Shown: positions 55,097-63,887 of the stretch, in pieces
Numbering within the stretch: the first letter of the stretch is position 1
How the letters are laid out: each line of letters starts with the position of its first letter
From: Mariniphaga sediminis
GTDB taxonomy: Bacteria; Bacteroidota; Bacteroidia; Bacteroidales; Prolixibacteraceae
Assembly: GCF_003573545.1 (NCBI RefSeq)
Contig: NZ_QWET01000004.1
Span: forward strand, 327,103 to 391,102
Direction of reading: 5' to 3'
Length of the DNA: 64,000 nucleotides
Translations under genes and position numbers: made by a program
Notes under the pieces: generated by a model
The model's database searches: none
The model's input: the letters and a program-made list of their open reading frames with translations, nothing else
Told to the model about the DNA's origin: nothing

Positions 55097-56479
55097 CTAT
55101 ATTAATTGCTTTACATCCGCAATAATTTTCTCCGAAAGGCCAGATGCAGCCTCCAAACTATTTGATTCAGAATAGATCCGGATAATGGGTTCAGTATTTG
55201 ATTTTCTCAAATGCACCCATTCGTTGGCAAAATCAATCCTTAACCCATCGGTGTCATTTATCTTTTCTTCTTTGTACTTATCTTTTATTTTTAACAAGAC
55301 AGCATCCAAATCGACATCTGGCGCCAATGCCACTTTATTTTTTGAGATATAATAGTTCGGATACAACTTTCTCAGTTCGGAGCATGTTAAGCCTGATTTT
55401 GCCAAATGAGATAAAAACAGCGCCATACCAGCAAGGGCATCCCGGCCATAATGTGAGACAGGATAAATAACTCCTCCGTTCCCCTCTCCCCCAATCACCG
55501 CGTTGGTTTCCTTCATTTTGGCAACTACATTTACTTCACCAACCGATGAAGCCGCATAGCTTCCTCCATGTTTTTCCGTTACAACCCGCAACGCCTGTGT
55601 TGATGACAGGTTTGAAACAGTATTTCCCGGTGTTTTTGAGAGAATATAATCGGCAACTGCTACCAAAGTATACTCTTCGCTAAACATGGATCCATCTTCA
55701 CTAATAATAGACAACCGGTCAACATCGGGATCCACAACAAAACACACATCAACATTATTCTCCTTAACTATCCTGCATGTTTCAATTAAATTTTCAGGAA
55801 TAGGTTCGGGTGTGTGGGCAAAATGGCCTGTTGGCTCTTCATTAACAGGTATCACCTTTTCTACCCCAAGCGCTTTTAATAAGGCAGGAATAGCAATCCC
55901 TCCGACAGAATTTACGGCATCAAAAGCCACAGTAAAATTGGCCTGCCTAATCAATTCCACATCGACTAATTCCAGGTCAAGAATATGTTGAATGTGTTCC
56001 GACAAATAACTTTTTGCACGAATCTTTCCCAACTTATACACTTCAGCAAACTCAAAATTAGCACTTTCTGCATATTCCAATATTTTGAGACCTTCTGCAT
56101 CTGATATAAATTCCCCTCTCCCGTTTAACAGCTTCAGGGCATTCCATTGCACCGGATTATGGCTTGCTGTAATAATAATACCTCCATCAGCATTCTCTTT
56201 AACAACAGCTATTTCTGTTGTGGGAGTTGTAGCCAGTCCAATATTAACCACATCGCACCCCATCCCGGTTAGCGTTGCGCACACAAGACTTTCAACCATC
56301 GGTCCCGAAATACGGGCATCACGTCCAACCACAACAACAAGTTCATTACTGTCATTGTTAGTCTGCAACCATTGAGCATACGAAGCAGTAAATCTCACTA
56401 CATCAAGCGGAGACAACCCTTCTCCCGGTTTTCCTCCAATGGTACCTCTTATTCCTGAAATTGATTTAATAAGTGTCAT
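55097..56479 (-). CDS. glmM: Phosphoglucosamine mutase/phosphomannomutase family protein
   Basis: A 460-residue alpha-D-phosphohexomutase. It begins LIKSISGIRGTIGGKPGEGL. The phosphoserine loop is GIIITASHNPVQWNALKLLN near residue 100, the metal loop VVDPDVDRLSIISEDGSMF near 243-261, the sugar-binding loop GGEGNGGVIYPVSHYGRDAL near 328-347, and the phosphate-binding RKSNTEPIIRIYSES near the end. This Bacteroidota form is usually annotated GlmM. Here it lies among glycan-breakdown genes, so a catabolic or paralogous role is possible. The nitrilase gene lies 66 bases upstream on the same strand. Confidence 0.85.
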   Translation of the reverse strand: MTLIKSISGIRGTIGGKPGEGLSPLDVVRFTASYAQWLQTNNDSNELVVVVGRDARISGPMVESLVCATLTGMGCDVVNIGLATTPTTEIAVVKENADGGIIITASHNPVQWNALKLLNGRGEFISDAEGLKILEYAESANFEFAEVYKLGKIRAKSYLSEHIQHILDLELVDVELIRQANFTVAFDAVNSVGGIAIPALLKALGVEKVIPVNEEPTGHFAHTPEPIPENLIETCRIVKENNVDVCFVVDPDVDRLSIISEDGSMFSEEYTLVAVADYILSKTPGNTVSNLSSTQALRVVTEKHGGSYAASSVGEVNVVAKMKETNAVIGGEGNGGVIYPVSHYGRDALAGMALFLSHLAKSGLTCSELRKLYPNYYISKNKVALAPDVDLDAVLLKIKDKYKEEKINDTDGLRIDFANEWVHLRKSNTEPIIRIYSESNSLEAASGLSEKIIADVKQLI

Positions 56480-56545
56480 TACAATAAAAAATTATCATGG
56501 ATTATTACCCAGTTTTATTTATCCGGGGGTTCATAAACAATTGTT

Positions 56546-57496
56546 TTACTTATCGCTTCTCCAAACCACTTTTTGAACTGAGTTATGGTCCTGCCCAAGT
56601 ATATCACGATAAAGTTCCGGCCTCCGCGCATTAATATAGCGGTGTCCGCCAGCCTTGCCTATCTTATCCGGAGTAATTACAGATGAAACAATATCGTCAT
56701 CCAGCTTACGGCATTCAGCAATTATGTCCCCAAAGGGATCAATAATCATGGAACAACCATTCTTCAACTGGTCATCGTCCATTCCAATAGGATTTGAAAA
56801 TACAACATACACAGCATTGTCGTAAGCTCTTGCAGGAAGCCATTTCATCAACCAACTCCGGCCTTTCATTCCATCAAACTCCAACCGTAACGAAGTGGGA
56901 TCATTTTCGCGATTTTCCCACAATGTGGGATCGACAAAACCGGCCCCCGGTCTGGTTGATGGAGTACACATAGTTACATGTGGCATAAAAATTATATCAG
57001 CTCCCAACAGTTTTGTCGCCCTCACATTTTCAACAATATTATTGTCATAGCAAATCAAAATTCCACACTTCCAGCCATAAAGTTCAAAAATGCAATACTC
57101 ATTACCAGGTTTTAGATGGGGATTTATAAATGGATGAAGCTTACGATATTTAGCAACCAGTCCATTCTTATCCACACAAACATAGGCCTTGAATAAATCG
57201 TCATTTTCATCCTTTTCAAAAAGCCCGGCCAAAATGGCAATGTCATACTTTTGTGCAATTTCTGTCAACTTAACCACACTCGGACCGTTTGGAATAAACT
57301 CAGCCAGGTCAAGCATTTCCTTTTTAGAAAGATTACGCGCAAAAGTATAACCGGTAACAGAGCACTCATGAAAGGCAATTACTTTGGAGCCCTCATCTGC
57401 TGCCTGCTTTGCAAGCTTATCTATTACTGAAATATTATAGGCCTTATCGCCACTCTTATTTTCAAATTGTGCTGTAGAAATTTTCAATTTGTCCAT
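56546..57496 (-). CDS. Carbon-nitrogen hydrolase (nitrilase superfamily)
   Basis: A 316-residue cytoplasmic amidohydrolase of the nitrilase superfamily. The catalytic triad is visible: Glu in KVIAFHECSVTGYTFARN near residue 44, Lys in VAKYRKLHPFINPHLKPGNE near 118, and Cys in WKCGILICYDNNIVENVRA near 151. It most resembles the N-carbamoyl-/aliphatic-amidase branch, but the substrate cannot be called. It probably shares a transcript with the mutase gene downstream. Confidence 0.88.
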   Translation of the reverse strand: MDKLKISTAQFENKSGDKAYNISVIDKLAKQAADEGSKVIAFHECSVTGYTFARNLSKKEMLDLAEFIPNGPSVVKLTEIAQKYDIAILAGLFEKDENDDLFKAYVCVDKNGLVAKYRKLHPFINPHLKPGNEYCIFELYGWKCGILICYDNNIVENVRATKLLGADIIFMPHVTMCTPSTRPGAGFVDPTLWENRENDPTSLRLEFDGMKGRSWLMKWLPARAYDNAVYVVFSNPIGMDDDQLKNGCSMIIDPFGDIIAECRKLDDDIVSSVITPDKIGKAGGHRYINARRPELYRDILGQDHNSVQKVVWRSDK

Positions 57497-58169
57497 TTTG
57501 TAACATTTTATTTTTTTAATGATTGCATCGAATTTATACCTGACGTTCCTTTTAAGCGGTTATAAATTTATAGATAAAACCGGTATATTTAAACTTTCTC
57601 CGGTGCCAATCACAATGACAATATACTAATCCGGAAAAAGGAGTTCAAAAATAAGATAATAAATCAAAATTCACAAGGTTTTGCTAACAACATCATACCT
57701 CACCATCACTTAATAACGAATTGAAAGATTAATAAAAACAAAATAAAACACAAAAAATCAAATCAAAACTGTGTACACTTACACAACAGATCGCGAAAAC
57801 CAACATAAAGGACAAACACTATCCTGGCAAGCATTCCTCACTCAACAACAATATATTCTACAAGACCAGAAACTACCTTCAACCTAAAAACCCAATTTTT
57901 AGATTACCACAAAATCTCCTGAAAACTAACGAGATCAAAAACAATTCTAAACATCACCTAAGAATTAGCGGTTCTTTCTTTCCTTGCCAATCCAGTACTT
58001 TTCCAGGCCCATACATTGCACCAACGAGGCAAACAGAAGAACAACAGTATTCTAGGCATCAACATTACCATAAACTTTTTATTCATTTCACTGACAGTTA
58101 AAAAGACACTATTAACATTTAAAAACGACGGCAACTAGCAGGAAAATTTTTTTTTATTATTTTTTAGTT
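57497..58169. other. Long gene-free spacer with a candidate operator
   Basis: About 670 bases between divergent genes with no credible reading frame. The plus strand is again A/C-rich and poor in G from about 57650 to 58080. An inverted repeat TGTGTA-cact-TACACA at 57770-57785 has the size of a repressor or activator site. No RNA gene or mobile-element end was recognised. Confidence 0.4.
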
Positions 58170-58177
58170 TATTTTTG
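58170..58177 (+). promoter_or_regulatory. Candidate -7 element for the GH20-like gene
   Basis: TATTTTTG is a full match to TAnnTTTG, about 38 bases before the first in-frame ATG (58215). T-rich sequence lies where TTTG is expected. Confidence 0.4.
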
Positions 58178-58289
58178 CTGAAAAACTTATTAAAAATATC
58201 CTTATCGAAAGATTATGAAAGTATTCAGGATAAAATTACTTCGGTTTCAATCTCAATCTTCCTGCAAGAGGAACAAAAAATTAATTAGC

Positions 58290-60533
58290 ATGAAATTTTT
58301 AAATGAATTGTGCTTCTCTGCCAAGCACCTGTTGTTAGCATTTATTTTTGTCTTTAGTACATTCAGTTCATTTGCCTTCTTAACCGACCTTCGAAGTCAG
58401 GGGTATAGTCTTATTCCAGCACCTCAGGAAACAACTCTTACCGGGAAAAACATTTCGGTAGATAAAAGCTGGAAGGTGCAAACAGACATCAGCAACAATA
58501 GTATTGCCCTGAAAAGGCTTCATGAAGGTGCAAATGATCTTCTTGCACTCAAATTTGAAGGAACAGGTTCGGGTAAAATCATTCTCGAAATTGTTCCCGG
58601 AAGTATTTCCGGTAATTTTAACGCAATACAAACAAAAGAAGCATACCGCATTCAAATCGAAGCAAATACTGTAAAAATAAGCAGTAATGCAGAAGCAGGA
58701 TTATTTTATGGAGTACAAAGCCTGCTGCAACTGTTAAAACCGACGCCCAGAAGTGATTTTAACCTTCCCGAAGGAACCATAACCGACTGGCCGGATCTTG
58801 AGCTTCGTATGATCCACTGGGACACAAAACATCACCAGTCGCGTCTGGAAACATTAAAAAATTATATTGACTGGTCGGCATTTTTCAAGGTCAATGCTAT
58901 TGCCTTTGAAATTGAAGATAAATACGAATATCCGAGAAATCCGATTATTGGAGCGCCGGGGGCATTTACCACTGCAGAAATGCACGAACTTACCGAGTAT
59001 GCCATGGAGAGGAATATCCAGTTGGTTCCAAATGTTCAGGCGCCTGCGCACATGACCTTTGTTTTAAAACATGAACAATTTGCACACTTAAGATCTGACG
59101 GAAGTAATTACCAGGCATGTATGTGCGACGAGGAAGCCATGGAGTTGATTTTTGACATGTACCAGGATATGATTGATGCCACTCCTGGCGTAGAGTACTT
59201 TTTTGTTTCAACCGATGAGGTCTATTATGCCGGAATATGCGAAAAATGCGAAGATGAATACAATGATGAAAACAGGAGCCAATGCTGGGTTGACTATTTA
59301 AACCGTGTTCACCAATGGATGGAAGAAAAAGGAAGAAAAGTTATCGCATGGGTAGAATATCCGTTGTTAACGGAACACATTAAACAATTGCCGGAAGGAT
59401 TGATCGACGGCATCATGGTTCCCAACAGCTCGAAAGAATGGGTTGCCGAACAGAACAAGACAGGAGTTAAACAATTGGCATACAGCTCTATGCAAGGCTC
59501 AGAATATCTATTCCCTAATTTTTTTGAAAACAGATACAGAAACCGCCTTAACAGCGGACGTTTATATGATGCCTCTGTAAATATTGATTTGGTTCGGGCA
59601 AACGGAGCAAAACCAATTGGCACCTTTGCTGCAGCCTGGGATGATTCAGGCTTACATAGTGAAACTTTTTGGTTGGGTTGGGCCACTGTTACTCAATATG
59701 CCTGGACCAATAATAAACCTTCACTTGAACAAAATGTTGCAGATTTTATGAACACTTATTATGGATACGATAGTCCGTATATGGTGGATATTTATCAGTC
59801 ATTACAGGATGGGGCCAGATTTTACGAAGATTTGTGGGAGAGAAGACCGTCTACAGAACGGGATATGTCGTATGGCAGCTCGTATGGCCCTACACCCTAT
59901 AGGCTATCTGATATCTATTTAGAAATGCCTAACTTACCATCGGTATCTGATTTGTCTGTTAATACAAACTTCAGAGATAAAAATAAAGAAAAAATCGAGG
60001 GCGCAACCAAACTGAAGCCCATTATTGAAGAATTGATTCATAAATTGATCTATGCTACAAACCATGTATCGCGTAACAGATACAACCTTGAAGTTTATTT
60101 ATCGATTGCTTCTCTGGAAAAATATACAATCAATACAGTTCTTGACTTGGCAAAAATTGAAAATTATATGGAGTTGGCTTCAGATGAGAGCAAAAATAGT
60201 AAAGAAAGGATTGCGTATTTAGTAGAAGCCTACCATTTAGTTGAGCAAATAATTACCAATCAGCGGGAAATGTGGAATTCGCTTGAGGAAGTATGGGAAA
60301 AAAGCAGATTTGAAAAATGCAGAAGCGTTGGAGGTAGAGATTTCGTTCACATTTTTGATGACGTGAAAGATCACTTTGCCGACCGCCGCTTAGGGTTGGA
60401 ATATATGCTTGCTCCATTTGAAAGAATGGAAATTGGAAAATGGCAGAATCAGCTGTGGGATGTAATTAACGAATACGCACAAGCCAACGACGTTCAGATT
60501 GAAGGCTTTGAAGTTAAACGGTTGGAGGACTGA
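58290..60533 (+). CDS. GH20-like secreted beta-N-acetylhexosaminidase
   Basis: A protein of about 747 residues with a signal peptide (LLLAFIFVFSTFSSFA), an N-terminal GH20b-type domain (about 35-165, SLIPAPQETTLTGKNISVDK) and a TIM-barrel domain. The GH20 catalytic Asp-Glu pair appears in YFFVSTDEVYYAG. Upstream are MIHWDTKHHQ and NIQLVPNVQAPAHMTF, matching barrel strands. A C-terminal helical region of about 180 residues (from IEGATKLKPIIEELIHKL) is unassigned. The frame also allows a start at 58215; I chose 58290 to give a normal signal peptide. Substrates would be terminal GlcNAc or GalNAc. Confidence 0.75.
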   Translation: MKFLNELCFSAKHLLLAFIFVFSTFSSFAFLTDLRSQGYSLIPAPQETTLTGKNISVDKSWKVQTDISNNSIALKRLHEGANDLLALKFEGTGSGKIILEIVPGSISGNFNAIQTKEAYRIQIEANTVKISSNAEAGLFYGVQSLLQLLKPTPRSDFNLPEGTITDWPDLELRMIHWDTKHHQSRLETLKNYIDWSAFFKVNAIAFEIEDKYEYPRNPIIGAPGAFTTAEMHELTEYAMERNIQLVPNVQAPAHMTFVLKHEQFAHLRSDGSNYQACMCDEEAMELIFDMYQDMIDATPGVEYFFVSTDEVYYAGICEKCEDEYNDENRSQCWVDYLNRVHQWMEEKGRKVIAWVEYPLLTEHIKQLPEGLIDGIMVPNSSKEWVAEQNKTGVKQLAYSSMQGSEYLFPNFFENRYRNRLNSGRLYDASVNIDLVRANGAKPIGTFAAAWDDSGLHSETFWLGWATVTQYAWTNNKPSLEQNVADFMNTYYGYDSPYMVDIYQSLQDGARFYEDLWERRPSTERDMSYGSSYGPTPYRLSDIYLEMPNLPSVSDLSVNTNFRDKNKEKIEGATKLKPIIEELIHKLIYATNHVSRNRYNLEVYLSIASLEKYTINTVLDLAKIENYMELASDESKNSKERIAYLVEAYHLVEQIITNQREMWNSLEEVWEKSRFEKCRSVGGRDFVHIFDDVKDHFADRRLGLEYMLAPFERMEIGKWQNQLWDVINEYAQANDVQIEGFEVKRLED

Positions 60534-60617
60534 TCCTAAACAGGTTCAGCCGTCCCACACAATCGATATTCTATTACTCTGACTACAATGACATTACACC
60601 ACAAATAAGAATATCCG

Positions 60618-61988
60618 ATGAAAATTAACTTGCGGTTCAGGCTTTTAAATCATATAGTAAAAAGTCTTATGTATGAAATAAGACATACAACAGGAAATAA
60701 TTTGAGGGAGCTTTTTAACAAAGCTTCCTCAAATACGTATTACACAGTCCTTATCTTAGCACTACTACCTATTCTGTTTAGTGGATGCCAACCCAACAGG
60801 GATCAGAAAGAAAACATTGACGAAAGATTGTTCCAACACCATTTTATTACACGCGATCTTCCCGGCACAACGGATTGGGGCTATGGATGCTCCACACTTG
60901 CAGATTTTGACATGGACGGGGATCTTGACTATTCGTTTTCGGGAAAGGAAGGGCTGTACTGGTTCGAAAATCACAGCATAGATCATTGGGAAAGACATGA
61001 AGTGGGTGAGTTGACACTTCGGGCACTGGGAGCAAATTCAATGGATGTTGACAATGACGGGTGGCCGGATATTGTTATTGGTGGCTACTGGTACAGAAAC
61101 AGTCAAAATCCCCGGGAACAAAAATTTGAACGCTTCCAATACGATAACCGCATCCAAAGCAATATTCACGATGTGATGTTTGCCGACATGGACGGAGACG
61201 GCAGAAATGATCTTGTTGTCTTAGGCGAAGGGGATGGGTTGTTCTGGTATAAACTGCCCTCCCATCCATTAAAGGATGAAAACTGGGAAAGACACACTGT
61301 AACCCTTGACGTACTGGTTAAAAACGACCGCATCCATGGAGGAATTGCACCTAATGGAATAGGTGATTTGGACGGAGATAATGATAACGACCTGGTATTG
61401 CCTGACCGCTGGCTTGAAAATCAAGAAAACGGGACAAAATGGGTAAAACACGCCTTACCATTCGGGAAACGGGGACCGTTTGGACTTTCTTCAAGAAACT
61501 GGATTATTGATTTAGACAACGACGGAGACAACGATATTGTTATGGCAGACTGCGACCAGCAGGCTTCGCGCATTGCCTGGCTCGAAAATAATGGAGGTGC
61601 CATTCCAGCTTTTACAGCCCGATTTTTGCCCATGAGCGCCCCGGGGATTCGCGGTTCCTTTCATTCGCTTTTCGTTGGAGACTTAGATAATGATGGGGAT
61701 ATTGATATTCTTACCTGCGATCAGGAAGATGACAGCCTTCCCACTGAAGGAGCTCCCCCAAGGTGGTATGTTTGGGAAAACATAAGTACTACCTCGTATC
61801 CTGAATTTGTTGAAAAAGTAATCCTCAATAACAAAATTGGCGGTCACGATGCCCTGGTTGGAGACGTGGACGGGGATGGTGACCTTGACATCGTTTCAAA
61901 AGTATGGAATCTTTGGCCTGAAAGCGGAAATAACGGAATAGAACATGGAGACATCCTCGAAAATAGATTGATCAATCAGCCAGAATAG
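60618..61988 (+). CDS. FG-GAP/VCBS-repeat propeller lipoprotein
   Basis: A 456-residue lipoprotein (lipobox LPILFSGC) with repeated calcium-binding FG-GAP/VCBS loops: LADFDMDGDLDYSF, SMDVDNDGWPDIVIGGYW, MFADMDGDGRNDLVVLG, IGDLDGDNDNDLVLPDRWLE, IDLDNDGDNDIVMADC, GDLDNDGDIDILTCDQ and GDVDGDGDLDIVSKVW. This makes a seven-bladed propeller filling the whole protein. Such proteins are common in glycan loci and may bind or cleave polysaccharide; no catalytic site is recognised. The first 50 residues are an unusually long lead to the lipobox, so the Met at 60669 is a possible start. The gene lies between the GH20-like and DUF5060-type genes. Confidence 0.75.
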   Translation: MKINLRFRLLNHIVKSLMYEIRHTTGNNLRELFNKASSNTYYTVLILALLPILFSGCQPNRDQKENIDERLFQHHFITRDLPGTTDWGYGCSTLADFDMDGDLDYSFSGKEGLYWFENHSIDHWERHEVGELTLRALGANSMDVDNDGWPDIVIGGYWYRNSQNPREQKFERFQYDNRIQSNIHDVMFADMDGDGRNDLVVLGEGDGLFWYKLPSHPLKDENWERHTVTLDVLVKNDRIHGGIAPNGIGDLDGDNDNDLVLPDRWLENQENGTKWVKHALPFGKRGPFGLSSRNWIIDLDNDGDNDIVMADCDQQASRIAWLENNGGAIPAFTARFLPMSAPGIRGSFHSLFVGDLDNDGDIDILTCDQEDDSLPTEGAPPRWYVWENISTTSYPEFVEKVILNNKIGGHDALVGDVDGDGDLDIVSKVWNLWPESGNNGIEHGDILENRLINQPE

Positions 61989-62023
61989 AGGTTTTATAAC
62001 CAAAAACCAATTAAAATAAATAT

Positions 62024-63853
62024 ATGAAAAACCTGATTTACATCTTACTAGTTGTCCTGCTTGTTTCTTGTCATACTTCTACTCAGAATAAAGTTCACAT
62101 TGAAGGTGAGCTCAAACAGTGGCATAAAGTGACTGTGGTACTTTCCGGCCCAAAAACCTCGGAATGGGCAAAGGAAAACCCTTTTCTCGATTACAGGCTG
62201 GAAGCAACATTTACCAATGGAAATAAAAGTTACACCGTTCCCGGCTTTTTTGCAGCCGACGGTAATGCTACCGAGACTTCAGCCGAAGCAGGAAACCTAT
62301 GGAAAGTGCGCTTCCGCCCCGATGAAACCGGGGAATGGAACTACAAAATTTCTTTCCGCAAAGGGAAAAACATTGTAGTGAAAAACGGAAATAATATTGG
62401 GGAACCACTTGTTCCATTCGACGGTGCAGAAGGGACTTTTTCCATAGGACCGTCGGATAAAACTGGCGATGATTTCCGTGCAAAGGGAAGAATTATAAAC
62501 GGAGGTAAAGGCTATTTCAAATTTAAGGGTTCTGAAGAAAGGTGGATTAAAAATGGTACCGATAGCCCGGAAAACTTTCTGGCTTATGCCGACTTTGACC
62601 AGACTACCCGCTTCAGCCTGAAAACTGAATTGCGAAAGGGGGAAGCCGATCCGAAAGAAGAACTGCATAAATATGGACCACACCAAAACGACTGGAACGA
62701 AGGCGACCCAACCTGGCAAAACGGAAAAGGGAAAGGAATCATTGGTGCACTGAACTACCTTCATTCGGTTGGTATCAATTCGGTGTACATGCTTACCATG
62801 AACATTTTAGGTGACGGAAAAGACGTGTGGCCCTACACCGACCACAACGAGCGTTACCGGTTCGATTGCAGCAAGCTCGACCAGTGGGAAATTGTTTTTG
62901 AACATGCTCAAAAACTAGGAATTATGCTGCATTTTGTGTTGCAGGAAACCGAAAACGAAACCCTGCTCGACAATGGCCACACCGATGTGCAGCGGATGAT
63001 TTATTTGCGTGAGCTTGCAGCCCGATTTGGCCATCACCTTGCTGTAACATGGAACATAGGCGAAGAAAACGGCCCCGCCGGCTGGACACCAATTGGACAA
63101 ACACATGAACAGAAAGTGGATATGGCCAATTATCTAAAACAAATCAACCAGCTTTCCAACATCGTGGTAGTGCATACACATTCCGGTGACCATAATCAAG
63201 ACGGATACCTTACTCCTTTTCTTGGGTTTAAAAACCTTGACGGGCCGAGTATGCAGATTGGAAATCCGGCTCGGGTAAACGAGCGAATCAAAAAATGGGT
63301 GGAAGAATCGGAAAGTGCCGGCAAGCGCTGGCTGGTAAACCTCGATGAAATCGGCCAGCATTGGAAAGGTGTGCTACCCGATTCGTATGATGCCTCGCAC
63401 GACACCATTCGTGCAGATTGTTTGTGGGGCAGCCTGCTCGCAGGTGCTTCCGGAGTGGAATGGTATTTCGGACACAAATATCCGCATACCGATCTCACTT
63501 GTGAAGATTTTCGCAGCCGTGATACGTGGTGGAAACAATCGACCATTGCCACTCAGTTTATAAAAAACCTACCGGTAGAAACCATGAAACCTGCCAATGA
63601 TCTGGTCAACCTTACAGATGCTTTTTGTTTTGCCCAAGAGAATGAAATGTATGTGGTTTACTTACCGGCAGGTTCCGAAAATTGCAAACTGAAACTGAAT
63701 ACGGAAAAATCTTTTAGCGTAAAATGGTTTAATCCGCGGGATGGAGGCGAACCTATCACAGGCAACCTTCCCAAGATAAAAGGGAAAGGACTCGTACCTC
63801 TGGGAAATCCACCTGAAGACCCAGAAAAGGATTGGGTAATTGTAGTGCAGTAA
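62024..63853 (+). CDS. DUF5060-type glycoside hydrolase lipoprotein
   Basis: A 609-residue lipoprotein (LLVVLLVSC). An N-terminal Ig-like DUF5060 domain (about 25-140, EGELKQWHKVTVVLSGPKTS and FRPDETGEWNYKISF) is followed by a GH-A-type TIM barrel (about 150-500) and a small C-terminal collagen-binding-like beta domain (MYVVYLPAGSENCKLKLNTE ... FSVKWFNPRDGGE). Candidate catalytic glutamates are in TWNIGEENGPAG and WLVNLDEIGQHW, placed as acid/base and nucleophile. The family acts on diverse uronate or host-type glycans, so specificity is unknown. It lies 35 bases after the FG-GAP gene and is probably co-transcribed. Confidence 0.8.
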   Translation: MKNLIYILLVVLLVSCHTSTQNKVHIEGELKQWHKVTVVLSGPKTSEWAKENPFLDYRLEATFTNGNKSYTVPGFFAADGNATETSAEAGNLWKVRFRPDETGEWNYKISFRKGKNIVVKNGNNIGEPLVPFDGAEGTFSIGPSDKTGDDFRAKGRIINGGKGYFKFKGSEERWIKNGTDSPENFLAYADFDQTTRFSLKTELRKGEADPKEELHKYGPHQNDWNEGDPTWQNGKGKGIIGALNYLHSVGINSVYMLTMNILGDGKDVWPYTDHNERYRFDCSKLDQWEIVFEHAQKLGIMLHFVLQETENETLLDNGHTDVQRMIYLRELAARFGHHLAVTWNIGEENGPAGWTPIGQTHEQKVDMANYLKQINQLSNIVVVHTHSGDHNQDGYLTPFLGFKNLDGPSMQIGNPARVNERIKKWVEESESAGKRWLVNLDEIGQHWKGVLPDSYDASHDTIRADCLWGSLLAGASGVEWYFGHKYPHTDLTCEDFRSRDTWWKQSTIATQFIKNLPVETMKPANDLVNLTDAFCFAQENEMYVVYLPAGSENCKLKLNTEKSFSVKWFNPRDGGEPITGNLPKIKGKGLVPLGNPPEDPEKDWVIVVQ

Positions 63854-63887
63854 AAACAGGCATTGAATTACCTAACGTCAGTTCGAG

